Shown piece after piece: positions 34,580 to 44,102 of a stretch of 64,000 nt of DNA. This stretch comes from Thermocrispum agreste DSM 44070 (GTDB lineage Bacteria > Actinomycetota > Actinomycetes > Mycobacteriales > Pseudonocardiaceae). Numbering within the stretch: position 1 is the stretch's first letter; every line of letters begins with the position of its first letter. A program made the position numbers and the translations under genes. The notes below the pieces were generated by a model, which saw only the letters and a program-made list of their open reading frames with translations, was not told where the DNA came from and did not search any database. The stretch covers positions 1 through 64,000 of the forward strand of contig NZ_ATYX01000006.1 in the NCBI RefSeq assembly GCF_000427905.1. Reading direction: 5' to 3'.

Positions 34580-35782
34580 ATGACGACCGCGGAGGAGCAA
34601 CTGAGCACGCTCGACGATCCGTCGCGTGACCGCCCGCCGGCGATGGACGCCATCGACAAGCACGCCAGCCAGACGGAGAAACTCGACCCGGCGGCGATCA
34701 ACGAGCAGGCGCGCAAGGTCAGCGGGGCAGCGACCAAGACCAACGATCTCGGGGACGACCTGAAGGCCTTCCGCGAGGACGTCCTGCGCAACTGGGACGG
34801 CAAGGACGCCGATGCCGTCGCCGAGCACCTGGACAAGCTGAGCAAGGCCAGCTACAACGTCAGCGACCGCGCCGAAGCCGCCAAGAAGGTGCTCGAGCGG
34901 GTCTCCGAGATCCTGGAGGACGTCAAGAAGAAGGTGCTCCAGCTGGCCAAGGAGGCCAACGACAACGACGCCGAGAACCGCAAGCTGATCGCCGCGGCCA
35001 GGGCACGCAAGAACAGCTCGGACGACGAGAGCGTGATCGCGGCAGCGGCGGCGGAGATCCAGCGGCTGCGCGCGCTCAACGAGAAGGACGCCAACGCCAA
35101 GAAGGAAGAGATCGAGCGGCTGCTCGACGAGGCGGAGCGGCAGATCGACCAGCTGCTCGAGCCGCTCGGCCTGGAGATCGAGGACGGCTTCGTCAAGCTG
35201 CTGCCGGAGAAGGCGTCCAGGACCAAGACCTCCAGCGCCGAATCGACCCCGGTGAACGTGGGCACCAAGACCCCGCCGGTCACCGGCGGCGGTGGCGGCG
35301 GTGGTGGCGGCGGGGGCGGTGGCCTGCCTCCCGCGGTGCCCGGCGACGGCAGGCCGGCCAAGCCGATCGAGGCGCGCGGCGAGAACCCCGCCGAGATCGC
35401 GAAGCGCTTCCTCGGCCGCAACGCCGCGGACCTGAAGGTGAGCGGTGAGCTGCCCGCGATGCAGTCGTGGGTGCCCAACAACGTCAACTGCGCGAACTTC
35501 GTCTCCGGTGTCCTGGAGGCGGCGGGCCTGATCGACAAGGAGCAGGCCAGCCCGTCGGTGGCGCAGCTGCGGGCCAACCTGAAGGCGGACGGCTGGCGGT
35601 CGATCCCGCTCTCCGAGGCCAAGCCGGGCGACGTGGTGATCTCCAACGGGGGTGGGCACGTCGTGATCTACGCCGGGGACGGCAAGTTCATCGGCTCCAA
35701 CAACGTCAACCCGGACGGGTCACAGCGGGTCAGCTGGGGTGGCGGCAACAACGTCGTCGAGGTGCTGACCCCGCCGGTGTAA
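34580..35782 (+). CDS. ESX-like protein with C-terminal NlpC/P60-CHAP-type peptidase domain
   Basis: A 400-residue protein in three parts. Residues 1-110 are helical with NWDGKDADAV (a WxG-like turn). A coiled coil follows at about 110-210, then a poly-Gly linker near 235-247. The C-terminal peptidase domain has Cys in NVNCANFVSG (about 303) and His in GGGHVVIYAG (about 358). Such T7SS-linked proteins cleave peptidoglycan peptides or act as toxins. No signal peptide is present, consistent with type VII export. ATG 34580 is preferred; GTG 34574 is possible. Confidence 0.75.
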   Translation: MTTAEEQLSTLDDPSRDRPPAMDAIDKHASQTEKLDPAAINEQARKVSGAATKTNDLGDDLKAFREDVLRNWDGKDADAVAEHLDKLSKASYNVSDRAEAAKKVLERVSEILEDVKKKVLQLAKEANDNDAENRKLIAAARARKNSSDDESVIAAAAAEIQRLRALNEKDANAKKEEIERLLDEAERQIDQLLEPLGLEIEDGFVKLLPEKASRTKTSSAESTPVNVGTKTPPVTGGGGGGGGGGGGGLPPAVPGDGRPAKPIEARGENPAEIAKRFLGRNAADLKVSGELPAMQSWVPNNVNCANFVSGVLEAAGLIDKEQASPSVAQLRANLKADGWRSIPLSEAKPGDVVISNGGGHVVIYAGDGKFIGSNNVNPDGSQRVSWGGGNNVVEVLTPPV

Positions 35783-35943
35783 CGGGAACGTCGACGCGAA
35801 GCCCCGGCTCGGACGCCCTTCCAGCGGACGTCCTGGCCGGGCTGTCACATGTCGGTAGTGAGGCCGGTGGGCACGGCCGATCCAGCACGGGAAGCCACCA
35901 GGCGGCGAGAGGATCGAGCGCGTGTGCGCTCTCGCGCGAAGTC

Positions 35944-36351
35944 TCAGACCCCGATCAGGGAACGCGGGGCTTCGTGCTCGTCCGGCCAGGTCAGCCAGGC
36001 CACGTCGGTCGGCCCGATGGCGTACTCGAGCAACCGCCACGAGCGCACGTCGGTGTCGGACACCGCATTCTCGTCCATCTTGAGCAGGGCCGCGAACACG
36101 TCGGAGAGCGCGCCGTCCTCGCTGCGAGCCTGGTAGACCGTGCCGGCGTAGTTCGCAGGCCCGCCGTCGCGTGCCCGCATCGTCCCCTGGACGAACACCC
36201 ACGGCCCGATCCGGTTGACCTGTCCGACATCCAGGCGGATCCGCACGCCGAACGCCTCGCGCAAGGGAGCGGTGGCCGCCTGCACGATCGCCTCGCGTGC
36301 CGGCTCGTCGTCGCCCAGCATGCGTGGAACGGATTCGGACGGGCTGTGCAT
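35944..36351 (-). CDS. Conserved hypothetical protein
   Basis: A 135-residue soluble protein with an alpha+beta pattern (WVFVQGTMRARDGGPANYAG; AIGPTDVAWLTWPDEHEAP) that looks like a compact beta-sheet domain. I have seen similar sequences only as unnamed proteins. It is transcribed alone, between the ESX genes and a decayed region. Codon use is normal for the window. Confidence 0.65.
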   Translation of the reverse strand: MHSPSESVPRMLGDDEPAREAIVQAATAPLREAFGVRIRLDVGQVNRIGPWVFVQGTMRARDGGPANYAGTVYQARSEDGALSDVFAALLKMDENAVSDTDVRSWRLLEYAIGPTDVAWLTWPDEHEAPRSLIGV

Positions 36352-36558
36352 CGAGCTTCCTCCCGATAGCAGGGCAGCGTGTCGGTTGGTGACGTCTCAC
36401 GGTAGCGCGACCAAGCCGTCGGCGTAGGCAAAATGCGCAGACTTCACGCGACGACGTGGCGGGATTCGCGTGGTGTTCCGGCAGCCTCGAGGCATTGGTT
36501 TTCCGCCACCCGGCACCGGGTAGCCGCGGGCTCGACAGATGTCCGGGAAGGCGCCCGC

Positions 36559-37113
36559 ATGCCCACCGACGACAACGCCGGAGCCGATAGGATCGGGCTT
36601 GCCGGGCGGACGACGACGGCGTTCGGCGTGCCGGGAGCGGCCGTGATGGCGGCCGTGGACGAGATCGTCGTCCACCAGCTTCTCCTGGCATCACTGCCAC
36701 GACCGGTCCACCACCGCCGTCGGGCTGGTGTCGGACGGGGTACTGCACACGACCGAGGTCATCGCGCTTGTCGTCGGTTTCGTGGCGGCCGCCGACCTGC
36801 GGCGGCGCATGCCCCGTCCGGGCCGCAGGCCTGGGCTGGGTTCTTCCTGGGGTTGGGCGGATTCCAGCTGTTCGACGCGACGGTGCACCACAAGCTGTTG
36901 CACGTGCACCAGGTGCGGCACGGGGTCGACCTCCTTCCGTACGACCTGGCCTTCCGTACGGCCTGGCGTGGAGCGGGGCAGACCTCGTGCTGCTGGCGAT
37001 CGGCGGGCGCTGGCGATGCGGGCGAGGCGTACGGCTCGTTCACGGAGTCACCCGTGATCGGTGTGCAGCATCACGGCGAGACACCCGGCATCGGGCCGAG
37101 ACCGGTCAAGTGA
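36559..37113 (+). pseudogene. DUF2243 membrane protein, broken by frameshifts
   Basis: Pieces of a DUF2243 protein follow each other in different frames. The first is AAVDEIVVHQLL (to about 36684), then WHHCHDRSTTAVGLVSDGVLH (to about 36815), then FFLGLGGFQLFDATVHHKLLH...LLPYDLAF (to about 36985), then DLVLLAIGGR. At least three frameshifts are needed to rebuild it. DUF2243 genes commonly precede a ctaG-like gene, as here. Confidence 0.8.
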
Positions 37114-37144
37114 ATGATGGCCGCGGTCGTCACCGGTCGAGTGA

Positions 37145-37894
37145 ATGATGGCCGCGGTCGCCGTGGCCGCCACGGTCGGATACCTGAGAGGCGCGGCACA
37201 GCTGCGCGACCGAGGCGACGAATGGCCGCGTTGGCACAGCGGGGAATTCGCCGACGGAACGTTCGTGTTGGCGGCGGCGCTGGTGGCCAGGCCTCCTGAG
37301 GGCTCGTTCGCTACATCCACGGCGCAGCACGTCGTGGTCGCCATGGTGGCCTCGCTGCTTGTGCTCGCGCGTCCGGTGACCCCTCACGTTGCGCGTGGCG
37401 TCGGCCGGAATCCGGAGGCGGATGCTCGCCGTGGCCCAGTATCGCCCAACGGGCGCCCTCCTGTTCCCGCCCGTGGCCGCTGTGTCGGACATCGGCGGCT
37501 TGTGACTGCTGTATCGGACATCGCTGAGTGGAGCCGTGCACCATGACGGCCTGCTGCACGCAGTTGTCCAAGTCCATGTCGTATTCGCGGGAGCGCTGGT
37601 CGCGTTCGCGGTGTGTCGACTGGGTTCGGTGCGGCATCGTGGAGGCTGCTCGTGCGTGGCCTGACCCTGCTCGGAGCGGGCGCGGCACATGCCGTGCTGG
37701 CGAAATCACTCTTCGCGGCATCGCCGCCGGGTGTCAGTCATGCGGCCGCTGACCTGCAGCTTGGCGCCCAGGTCATGCACTACGGCGGCGACGTGGTCGG
37801 CATGGCGCTGGCCGCGGTCCTCGCATGGCAGTGGTACACCCGCCGTGCCCGGTCGGCGCCACGCTTCGGCTTCGGACGGGCCGGTACCGCGTGA
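37145..37894 (+). pseudogene. CtaG-like cytochrome c oxidase assembly protein, broken
   Basis: The CtaG pattern is readable as GYLRGAAQLRDRGDEWPRW, then ARPVT up to about 37380. It shifts to TLRVASAGIRRRMLAV, meets TGA near 37503 where Trp is expected (GGLW), continues HHDGLLHAVVQVHVVFAG and shifts again near 37630 to GAAHAVLAKSLFAASPPG...LGAQVMHYGGDVV. Two frameshifts and one nonsense codon make it a pseudogene. An intact homologous domain is present in the gene at 58467. Confidence 0.8.
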
Positions 37895-37929
37895 GGTTCG
37901 TCGTGCCGGACTTCGGGTAGGCCGAATCC

Positions 37930-40410
37930 ATGGCAGGCGAGAACAAGGTCCGGGCCGAGCGGGACGCCATCGCCGAACCGTGGGGCTCCCGCACACCGTA
38001 CGGGGCGGGGGAGCCATGGCCGGTCAGAGTGGACATGCGACTTGACGAGGGCGTTTCGCCCGACGACGTGGATGTGTGGGTCCAGACGGCCTCGGTGCTG
38101 CACTCCAACGGCGACGCGATGGACATCGCGGTAGCCGGCGGCCGCATGGTCGGCGTGCGCGGGCGCGCAACGGACCGGATCAATCACGGCCGCCTGGACG
38201 TCAAGGACCTGTTCGGCTGGCAGGCCAACGCCTCGGCCGACCGCCTCACCAGCCCGCTCGTCCGGGAGAACGGTGAGCTCGTGGAAACCGACTGGGACAC
38301 CGCACTGGACCGGATCGCCACGGTCAGCCGTGACCTGATGGCGAGCGACGGGCCGGCTGCGCTCGCCTTCTACACCAGCGGCCAGCTCTTCCTCGAGGAG
38401 TACTACACGCTCGCCGCCATCGCCCGTGGCGGGATCGGCACGCCGCACCTCGACGGCAACACCCGGCTGTGCACGGCCACCGCGGCGCAGGCGCTGAAGG
38501 AAAGCTTCGGCTGCGACGGCCAGCCCGGCTCCTACACCGACTTCGACCACGCCGATGTCATCGCCGCGTACGGGCACAACATCGCGGAAACCCAGAGCGT
38601 GCTGTGGGAACGCATCCTCGACCGCCGACGCGGTGCGGACCCGCCGGTGCTGGTGTGCGTCGATCCTCGCCCGACCGTGGTGGCCCGCGAAGCGGACATC
38701 CACCTGGCGCCGGTGCCGGGAACCAACATGGCGCTGATGAACGGCCTGCTGCACGAGATCGTCGCCAACGGATGGGTCGACGAGGACTGGATCGAGCGCA
38801 ACACGGTCGGCTATCCGGACCTGGTGGACATGGTGTCGCACTATCCGCCCGAGCGGGTCGCCGACATCACCGGCGTCACCGCTGCGCAGCTCCGGGAAGC
38901 CGCTCGGGTGCTGGGCACCGCCGAGCGGCTGGTGTCGACCGTGCTGCAGGGCTTCTACCAGTCGCACCAAGCCACCGCGGCCGCCGTCGCCGTCGACAAC
39001 GTGCACTTGGTGCGCGGGATGATCGGCCGCCCCGGCTGCGGGGTGTTCCAGATGAACGGTCAGCCCACCGCGCAGAACACCCGCGAGTGCGGCGCGGACG
39101 GCGACATGCCCGGGTTCCGGAACTGGGCGAACGAGCGTCACATGGCCGAGCTGGCCGAGCTGTGGAACGTGGACCTGGCGGACATCCCGCATTCCGGTCC
39201 GCCGACCCCGGCCATGGACATCTTCGCCGGTGTCGAGGACGGTTCGATCCGTCAGCTGTGGGTCAGCGGGACCAACCCGGCGGTGTCCCTGCCGGAGCTG
39301 GGTCGCATCCGTGCCCTCCTCGGCAGCGACGAGCTGCATCTGGTGGTGCAGGACCTGTACTTCACCGAGACCGCCGAACTGGCTGACGTCGTCTTGCCCG
39401 CCGCGGCCTGGGGCGAAAAGATCGGCACCTTCACCAACGCGGACCGGACGGTGCACCTGTCCGACAAGGCCGTCGACCCGCCGGGCCAGGCGCGATCCGA
39501 CTTGGACATCTTCCTGGCCTACGCCCGCAAGATGCAGCTGGCCGACCGGGACGGTGCGCAGTTCCCGCAGTGGCACGACGCTCCTTCCGCATTCGCCGCG
39601 TGGCAGCGCGCAGGCGCTGGACGGCCGTGCGACTACACCGGGCTGTCCTACGAGAAGCTGCGCGGTGGCAGCGGGATTCCCTGGCCGTGCAACGCCGACC
39701 ACCCGGACGGACTGGAACGCCTGTACGCGGACGGCTTCCCGGCGCATCCCGACGAATGCGAGCAGTACGGCAAGAATCTGGTCACCGGCGAACCGTGGAG
39801 CGAGGACGAGTACCGAAGGTGGAATCCGAACGGGCTGGCGATGATCAAGACCGCGCCTTACGTGCCGCCCGTGGAGCCACCGGACGACGTCTACCCCTTC
39901 CACCTGATCACCGGGCGGACGCTGACCCAGTTCCACACCCGCACCAAGACCGGCAGGGTCTGGCAGCTGACCGACGCCGCTCCGGAAGTGTGGGTGGAGG
40001 TGAACGTCTCCGACGCGGTCGACCTGGACCTCGCTGAGGGCGACCTGGTCCGGGTGGAAACCCGCAGGGGAGAAGTGCTGGCCCGGGTGCGGCCCACCGA
40101 GATCCGGCCCGGTGTGCTGTTCCTGCCGTTCCACTACGGCTACTGGGATGCCGCCCCGGACGACCGACAGCGCGCAGCCAACGAGCTGACACCGACGTCG
40201 TGGGATCCGGTGTCGAAACAGCCCCTGTTCAAGACGGGTGCCGCATCGCTGGCCATCGTGGCCCAGGCCGAAGGGGCGACCGCACCCGCGCCGACCCACA
40301 CCGCGTCCGCCCCGGCAGGAACCGTTTCCGTGGCACGCACCGCCGGCGGTGGCCGGGCGGTCGTCGTCGAGAACCCGGCGGGACGGCGAGCAGAACCGGG
40401 CTGGAGGTGA
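37930..40410 (+). CDS. Molybdopterin (bis-MGD) oxidoreductase lacking N-terminal Fe-S cysteines
   Basis: An 826-residue protein of the nitrate reductase/formate dehydrogenase alpha class. It has the Mo-cofactor domains, a candidate Mo-ligand Cys in NTRLCTATA (about 181) and a C-terminal molydopterin-dinucleotide-binding domain (LITGRTLTQFHTRT near 657). Family members start with four Cys for a [4Fe-4S] cluster. Here the matching segment reads QTASVLHSNGDAMDI (about 51-65) and GRLDVKDLFGW (about 91), with Ser, His, Asp and Asp in those places. It therefore probably lacks the cluster. Substrate and electron partner are unknown; its stop abuts a convergent gene. Confidence 0.8.
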   Translation: MAGENKVRAERDAIAEPWGSRTPYGAGEPWPVRVDMRLDEGVSPDDVDVWVQTASVLHSNGDAMDIAVAGGRMVGVRGRATDRINHGRLDVKDLFGWQANASADRLTSPLVRENGELVETDWDTALDRIATVSRDLMASDGPAALAFYTSGQLFLEEYYTLAAIARGGIGTPHLDGNTRLCTATAAQALKESFGCDGQPGSYTDFDHADVIAAYGHNIAETQSVLWERILDRRRGADPPVLVCVDPRPTVVAREADIHLAPVPGTNMALMNGLLHEIVANGWVDEDWIERNTVGYPDLVDMVSHYPPERVADITGVTAAQLREAARVLGTAERLVSTVLQGFYQSHQATAAAVAVDNVHLVRGMIGRPGCGVFQMNGQPTAQNTRECGADGDMPGFRNWANERHMAELAELWNVDLADIPHSGPPTPAMDIFAGVEDGSIRQLWVSGTNPAVSLPELGRIRALLGSDELHLVVQDLYFTETAELADVVLPAAAWGEKIGTFTNADRTVHLSDKAVDPPGQARSDLDIFLAYARKMQLADRDGAQFPQWHDAPSAFAAWQRAGAGRPCDYTGLSYEKLRGGSGIPWPCNADHPDGLERLYADGFPAHPDECEQYGKNLVTGEPWSEDEYRRWNPNGLAMIKTAPYVPPVEPPDDVYPFHLITGRTLTQFHTRTKTGRVWQLTDAAPEVWVEVNVSDAVDLDLAEGDLVRVETRRGEVLARVRPTEIRPGVLFLPFHYGYWDAAPDDRQRAANELTPTSWDPVSKQPLFKTGAASLAIVAQAEGATAPAPTHTASAPAGTVSVARTAGGGRAVVVENPAGRRAEPGWR

Positions 40411-42198
40411 TCACTCGCCGGGGGCGAACTCCTGCGCTTTGCTGCGCACGCCCTGCATGAGCATGCGCCACGCTCCCCGGTCACCCTTCGCCAGCGCTGC
40501 TGCCGTGGCGGACAGCTGATCCAACCCGACGTGCGGCGGGACCGGCGGGACTTCGGGATCGCAGATCACGTCGAGCACGACCGGGTGATCGGCGGACAGC
40601 GCGCGGTCCCATGCCGGGCCGATCGCGTCCGGTTCCTCGACGCGGATGCCTTCCAGCCCGAACGCGGTGGCCACTTCGGCATAGGAAACGTCCGGCAGGG
40701 TCTGGGACGGCTCGAACTTCGGGTCCCCGCCGAGCGCTCGTTGTTCCCAGGTGACCTGGTTGAGGTCGTTGTTGTGCAGCACGCAGACCGCGAACCGGCG
40801 ATCCGGCCACAGGTGGTGGTAATGCCGCACGGTGAGCAGCTCCGCCATGCCGTTCATCTGCATGGCGCCGTCGCCCACCAAAGCGACGACGGGGCGATGC
40901 GGGTCGGCGAACTTCGCGCCGATCGCGTACGGCACACCGCTGCCCATGGAGGCCAACGTTCCGGACAGCGAACACCGGATCGACCCTCGGATCTGCAGCT
41001 GCCGCGCGTACCAGTTGGCCACCGAGCCGGAATCCCCGGTCACCACCGCGTCTTCCGGCAGACGGGCGGACAGCTCCCACACGATCCGCATCGGGTTCAC
41101 CGGGTCGGCGTCCAGCAACGCTTGCTGCTCGACCACGGATCGCCAGTCCGCGACGATGCCGCGCACCCACTCTCCCCAGGAAGGATCGCGCGCGGAGTCC
41201 AGCAGCGGCAGCAGCGCGCGCAAGGTGGCGGAGGCGTCGCCGACCAGCGGTACGTCCACCGGATAGCGCATGCCGATGGCCCCGCCGTCCAGGTCGATCT
41301 GCACCGCCCGTGCTTGCCCGAACTCCGGCAGGAACTGCGAGTAGGGGAAGCTCGAGCCGACGATCAGCAATGTGTCGCAGTTGGACATCAGCTGCCAGCT
41401 GGCGCGCGTGCCGAGCAGCCCGATCGAGCCGGTGACGTACGGCAGATCGTCGGCGAGCACGTCCTTGCCGAGCAGCGCCTTGGCGACACCGGCGCCGAGC
41501 AGTTCGGCGACGCGCCGGATCTCGCCCGCGGCACCGCGTGCGCCCTGCCCGATCAGGATCGCCGGCCGTGATCCGGCGTTGAGCACGTCCGCGGCCGCCT
41601 GCAGGTCGGCGCGGTCGGGCAGCGTCACCGAGCGCAGCCGCGCGGGCGGGCTGGAGGGCACATGCTTGAACTCGTGCGCCGGCGGGCGATAGGGCAGGTC
41701 CTGCACGTCGGCGGGGATGATCAGCGCGGTGACCGTGCGCTGTGCCTCGGCGGTCCGCATGGCCCGGTCCAGCGCATTCGGCAGCTGTTCGGGCGCGTTG
41801 ATCTCCACCAGGTAGGCGTGCGCGACGTCCTTGAACAGCGCTTGCAGATCGATCTCCTGCTGGTAGCTGCCGCCCATCGCGGTGCGCGCGGTCTGCCCGA
41901 CGACGGCGACCACCGGGACGTGATCGAGCAACGCGTCGTAGAGGCCGTTGAGCAGGTGTACCGCGCCAGGCCCGGAGGTCGCCAGGCAGACCGCGGGGCG
42001 TCCGCTGAACTTCGCCCGGCCGACGGCGGCGAACGCGGCGGTTTCCTCGTGTCGGGTCTGTACGAACCGGGGCCGGTTGCCCGCCCTGCCCAGTGCCGCC
42101 AGGATCCCGTTGATGCCGTCGCCGGAGTAGCCGAACAGTTGGGCGACGCCCCACTCCTGCAGCCGTGCGACGAGATGGTCGGCGACCGTGATGCTCAT
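40411..42198 (-). CDS. Pyruvate oxidase/pyruvate dehydrogenase (quinone)-like ThDP enzyme
   Basis: A 595-residue ThDP enzyme. The catalytic Glu is in QTRHEETAAFAAVGRAKF (about 50), an FAD/central domain follows, and the ThDP motif GDGAMQMNGMAELL...NNDLNQVTWEQR spans about 450-490. The pattern fits PoxB/acetolactate-synthase-like enzymes that convert pyruvate to acetate or acetyl-phosphate. GGAGG stands before ATG 42198. A small basic protein gene lies 40 bp upstream on the same strand. Confidence 0.85.
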   Translation of the reverse strand: MSITVADHLVARLQEWGVAQLFGYSGDGINGILAALGRAGNRPRFVQTRHEETAAFAAVGRAKFSGRPAVCLATSGPGAVHLLNGLYDALLDHVPVVAVVGQTARTAMGGSYQQEIDLQALFKDVAHAYLVEINAPEQLPNALDRAMRTAEAQRTVTALIIPADVQDLPYRPPAHEFKHVPSSPPARLRSVTLPDRADLQAAADVLNAGSRPAILIGQGARGAAGEIRRVAELLGAGVAKALLGKDVLADDLPYVTGSIGLLGTRASWQLMSNCDTLLIVGSSFPYSQFLPEFGQARAVQIDLDGGAIGMRYPVDVPLVGDASATLRALLPLLDSARDPSWGEWVRGIVADWRSVVEQQALLDADPVNPMRIVWELSARLPEDAVVTGDSGSVANWYARQLQIRGSIRCSLSGTLASMGSGVPYAIGAKFADPHRPVVALVGDGAMQMNGMAELLTVRHYHHLWPDRRFAVCVLHNNDLNQVTWEQRALGGDPKFEPSQTLPDVSYAEVATAFGLEGIRVEEPDAIGPAWDRALSADHPVVLDVICDPEVPPVPPHVGLDQLSATAAALAKGDRGAWRMLMQGVRSKAQEFAPGE

Positions 42199-42238
42199 TC
42201 CGCTGCCTCCGGTGGGCGCACGACAGGGGCGCGGCGCG

Positions 42239-42424
42239 TCAGATCGGCCGCCGCCGCACGGTGCCGGGGGCGAGGATCGCTTCGAGGGTGTGCGGCGTGC
42301 ACTTGTGGGCCTGGACCGGATGAAGCTTGGCGTCGGGACGTGACGCGGCCAGCGCCGCCCGCTTGGCGCGCGCTCGGATCTTCGCCGCAGAGAGCCGTCT
42401 GCTCCGACCGAACAGAGTGGGCAT
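42239..42424 (-). CDS. Small basic protein of unknown function
   Basis: A 61-residue Arg/Lys-rich protein (MPTLFGRSRRLSAAKIRARAK) with a short Cys/His patch (AHKCTPHTLE). GAGGAGG before ATG 42424 and the same-strand position 40 bp before the ThDP gene support it as a real, co-transcribed gene. I know no function. Confidence 0.5.
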   Translation of the reverse strand: MPTLFGRSRRLSAAKIRARAKRAALAASRPDAKLHPVQAHKCTPHTLEAILAPGTVRRRPI

Positions 42425-42556
42425 CGTGACCTCCTCACCCCGACCTGACAAGCGGCTACCCAGCCGCGACGCTCCGCTAACACCCGGGCGGGCCCGCCGA
42501 GGACCGGCGCCGCAACGGCGCGATTCGACGCCGGGGTCACCGGGTAGCCGCGGTGC

Positions 42557-42988
42557 ATGCCATTCATGGACGACAGCCGCGGCGCGGAATCCGTCGTGGC
42601 GCTCGGTGGGCTGGTGCGGGTGACCGGTGCGGGGCTTCCGGCCGAGCTGAGGTGTCCGCCACGTCCCGGGCCGGACGCAGCGCACCCGAGCCAGGACCAC
42701 CGAAGCGGCCCGTCCGTGCCCGGCACGGCGGTTGGCACGGTGCGGGTGCCTGGGTGGTGGTTGCCGCCCGCGGCGAACCGGGTGGCCCCCAGTACGGGCC
42801 AGTCCCTGCAGGAACTGCGGGAAGGAGCACGACCGTGGATCCTCACCGAAAAGGAGATCGAGTGTCTGGCGGACGAGCCGCCGTTGACGGAGGTCCAGCC
42901 GGTCCCCCGGCTGGACGCCGATCAGACGGCTCAGGTGCACGAGCGCTGCCGAGGCAGCCTCGGCGCGGGACGGGAGACCCATTCATGA
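42557..42988 (+). CDS. Hypothetical protein coupled to the carboxylate-amine ligase
   Basis: A 143-residue reading with strong G/C at third codon positions, ending in an ATGA overlap with the next gene. The first third is low-complexity (Pro, Gly, Arg); the last 50 residues (LTEKEIECLADEPPL...LDADQTAQVHERC) look globular. ATG 42557 or 42566 may be the start. Product and role are unknown; it could be an artefact of high GC, but the coupling argues otherwise. Confidence 0.45.
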   Translation: MPFMDDSRGAESVVALGGLVRVTGAGLPAELRCPPRPGPDAAHPSQDHRSGPSVPGTAVGTVRVPGWWLPPAANRVAPSTGQSLQELREGARPWILTEKEIECLADEPPLTEVQPVPRLDADQTAQVHERCRGSLGAGRETHS

Positions 42989-44085
42989 CGCTCAGCGTGG
43001 GGGTGGAGGAGGAATTCCTGGTCGTCGACCCGGTGATGGGGCGACCGGTGCCGCGTGCCGCGGACCTGATCGGTCAGGTGGAGGCGGGCCCGGACGGCGC
43101 GACCGTGCAGCCCGAGCTGTCGAGCGCGCAGGTGGAGGCGGCCACCGGGGTGTGCACCACGCTCGGAGACCTTCGCAAGCAGCTCTGCTCGCTGCGTGAG
43201 TTGCTGGCTGTGCGGGCCCGCGCAGCAGGGGTCGCCCTGCAGTCGGCGGGTGTTCCGGTAGTGGACGCGGCCGCTCCGGTGACCCCGGGCGACCGGTTCG
43301 AACGCATGGTCCTGACCTACGGGCAGGTGCTGGGCGACTACCGGTGCTGCGCGTGCCAGGTCCACGTCGGTGTGCCGGACCGGGACACGGCGATCACGGT
43401 CATGGACCGGGTGCGGCGATGGCTACCGACCCTGCTGGCGATCTCGGTGAACTCGCCGCTGTTTGATGCCCGGGACACTGGTTACGGCAGCTGGCGGATG
43501 GTGTTGCAGAGCAGGCTGCCCGGCGGCGGTGTGCCGCCACGGTTCGGCTCGGCCGCGAACTACGAGCGGATGCTGGCGGCGCTGGTCGACACCGGCGTGC
43601 TCGTCGACGAGCGGATGACGTTCTGGGTCGTCCGGCCGTCGCCTGCCCAGCCGACCCTCGAATTCCGGGTGGCCGACGCTTCCCTGGACGTCGAGGGTGC
43701 CCTGCTGCAAGCGGCTTTGTCCCGTGCGCTGGTGTGGCAGGAGATGGCGGACATGGACGCCGGGAAACCCGCCGTCGGCTGTTCCGACACGTTCGCTGCC
43801 GCCGCGTTGTGGGCGGCGTCCCGCTACGGTCTGGCCGGTCCGGCGATCGATCCGGTCACCGGACGGCAGACGCTCGGCATCGTGCTGCTGGCCGATCTGC
43901 TCGATCATGTGCGTCCGGCGTTGGCGGAAGCCGGCGACCTGGAGCAAGTCCGGCTGCTCGTCGACCGCCTGCTGGCCATGGGCACCGGCGCGGAGCGTCA
44001 GCGTCGCGCCGCGGAACGCGGAATGTCGGCGGTGCTGGACACCGTGGCGATTACCGCGGCCGCGCAGCGGGAAGCCCCGGCGTGA
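42985..44085 (+). CDS. Carboxylate-amine ligase (GCS2/YbdK family)
   Basis: A 366-residue protein with the GCS2 signature TLSVGVEEEFLVVDP (2-16) and the core CCACQVHVGVPD (about 126). A FRVADASLDVEGALLQAAL motif follows near 230. The family is related to glutamate-cysteine ligase (ATP-dependent gamma-glutamyl bond formation) but its natural substrates are mostly unknown; true EgtA is usually longer. It precedes an iron-containing redox enzyme gene by 17 bp, a pairing that suggests a shared peptide- or amine-modifying role. Confidence 0.85.
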   Translation: MTLSVGVEEEFLVVDPVMGRPVPRAADLIGQVEAGPDGATVQPELSSAQVEAATGVCTTLGDLRKQLCSLRELLAVRARAAGVALQSAGVPVVDAAAPVTPGDRFERMVLTYGQVLGDYRCCACQVHVGVPDRDTAITVMDRVRRWLPTLLAISVNSPLFDARDTGYGSWRMVLQSRLPGGGVPPRFGSAANYERMLAALVDTGVLVDERMTFWVVRPSPAQPTLEFRVADASLDVEGALLQAALSRALVWQEMADMDAGKPAVGCSDTFAAAALWAASRYGLAGPAIDPVTGRQTLGIVLLADLLDHVRPALAEAGDLEQVRLLVDRLLAMGTGAERQRRAAERGMSAVLDTVAITAAAQREAPA

Positions 44086-44102
44086 CATCTGCTGGAGGTG
44101 CG

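Noticed and set aside
42427-42982. Minus-strand extension upstream of the small basic protein
   Set aside because: Sequence is Arg/Gly/Pro-rich without family similarity and runs antisense to a better supported plus-strand gene.
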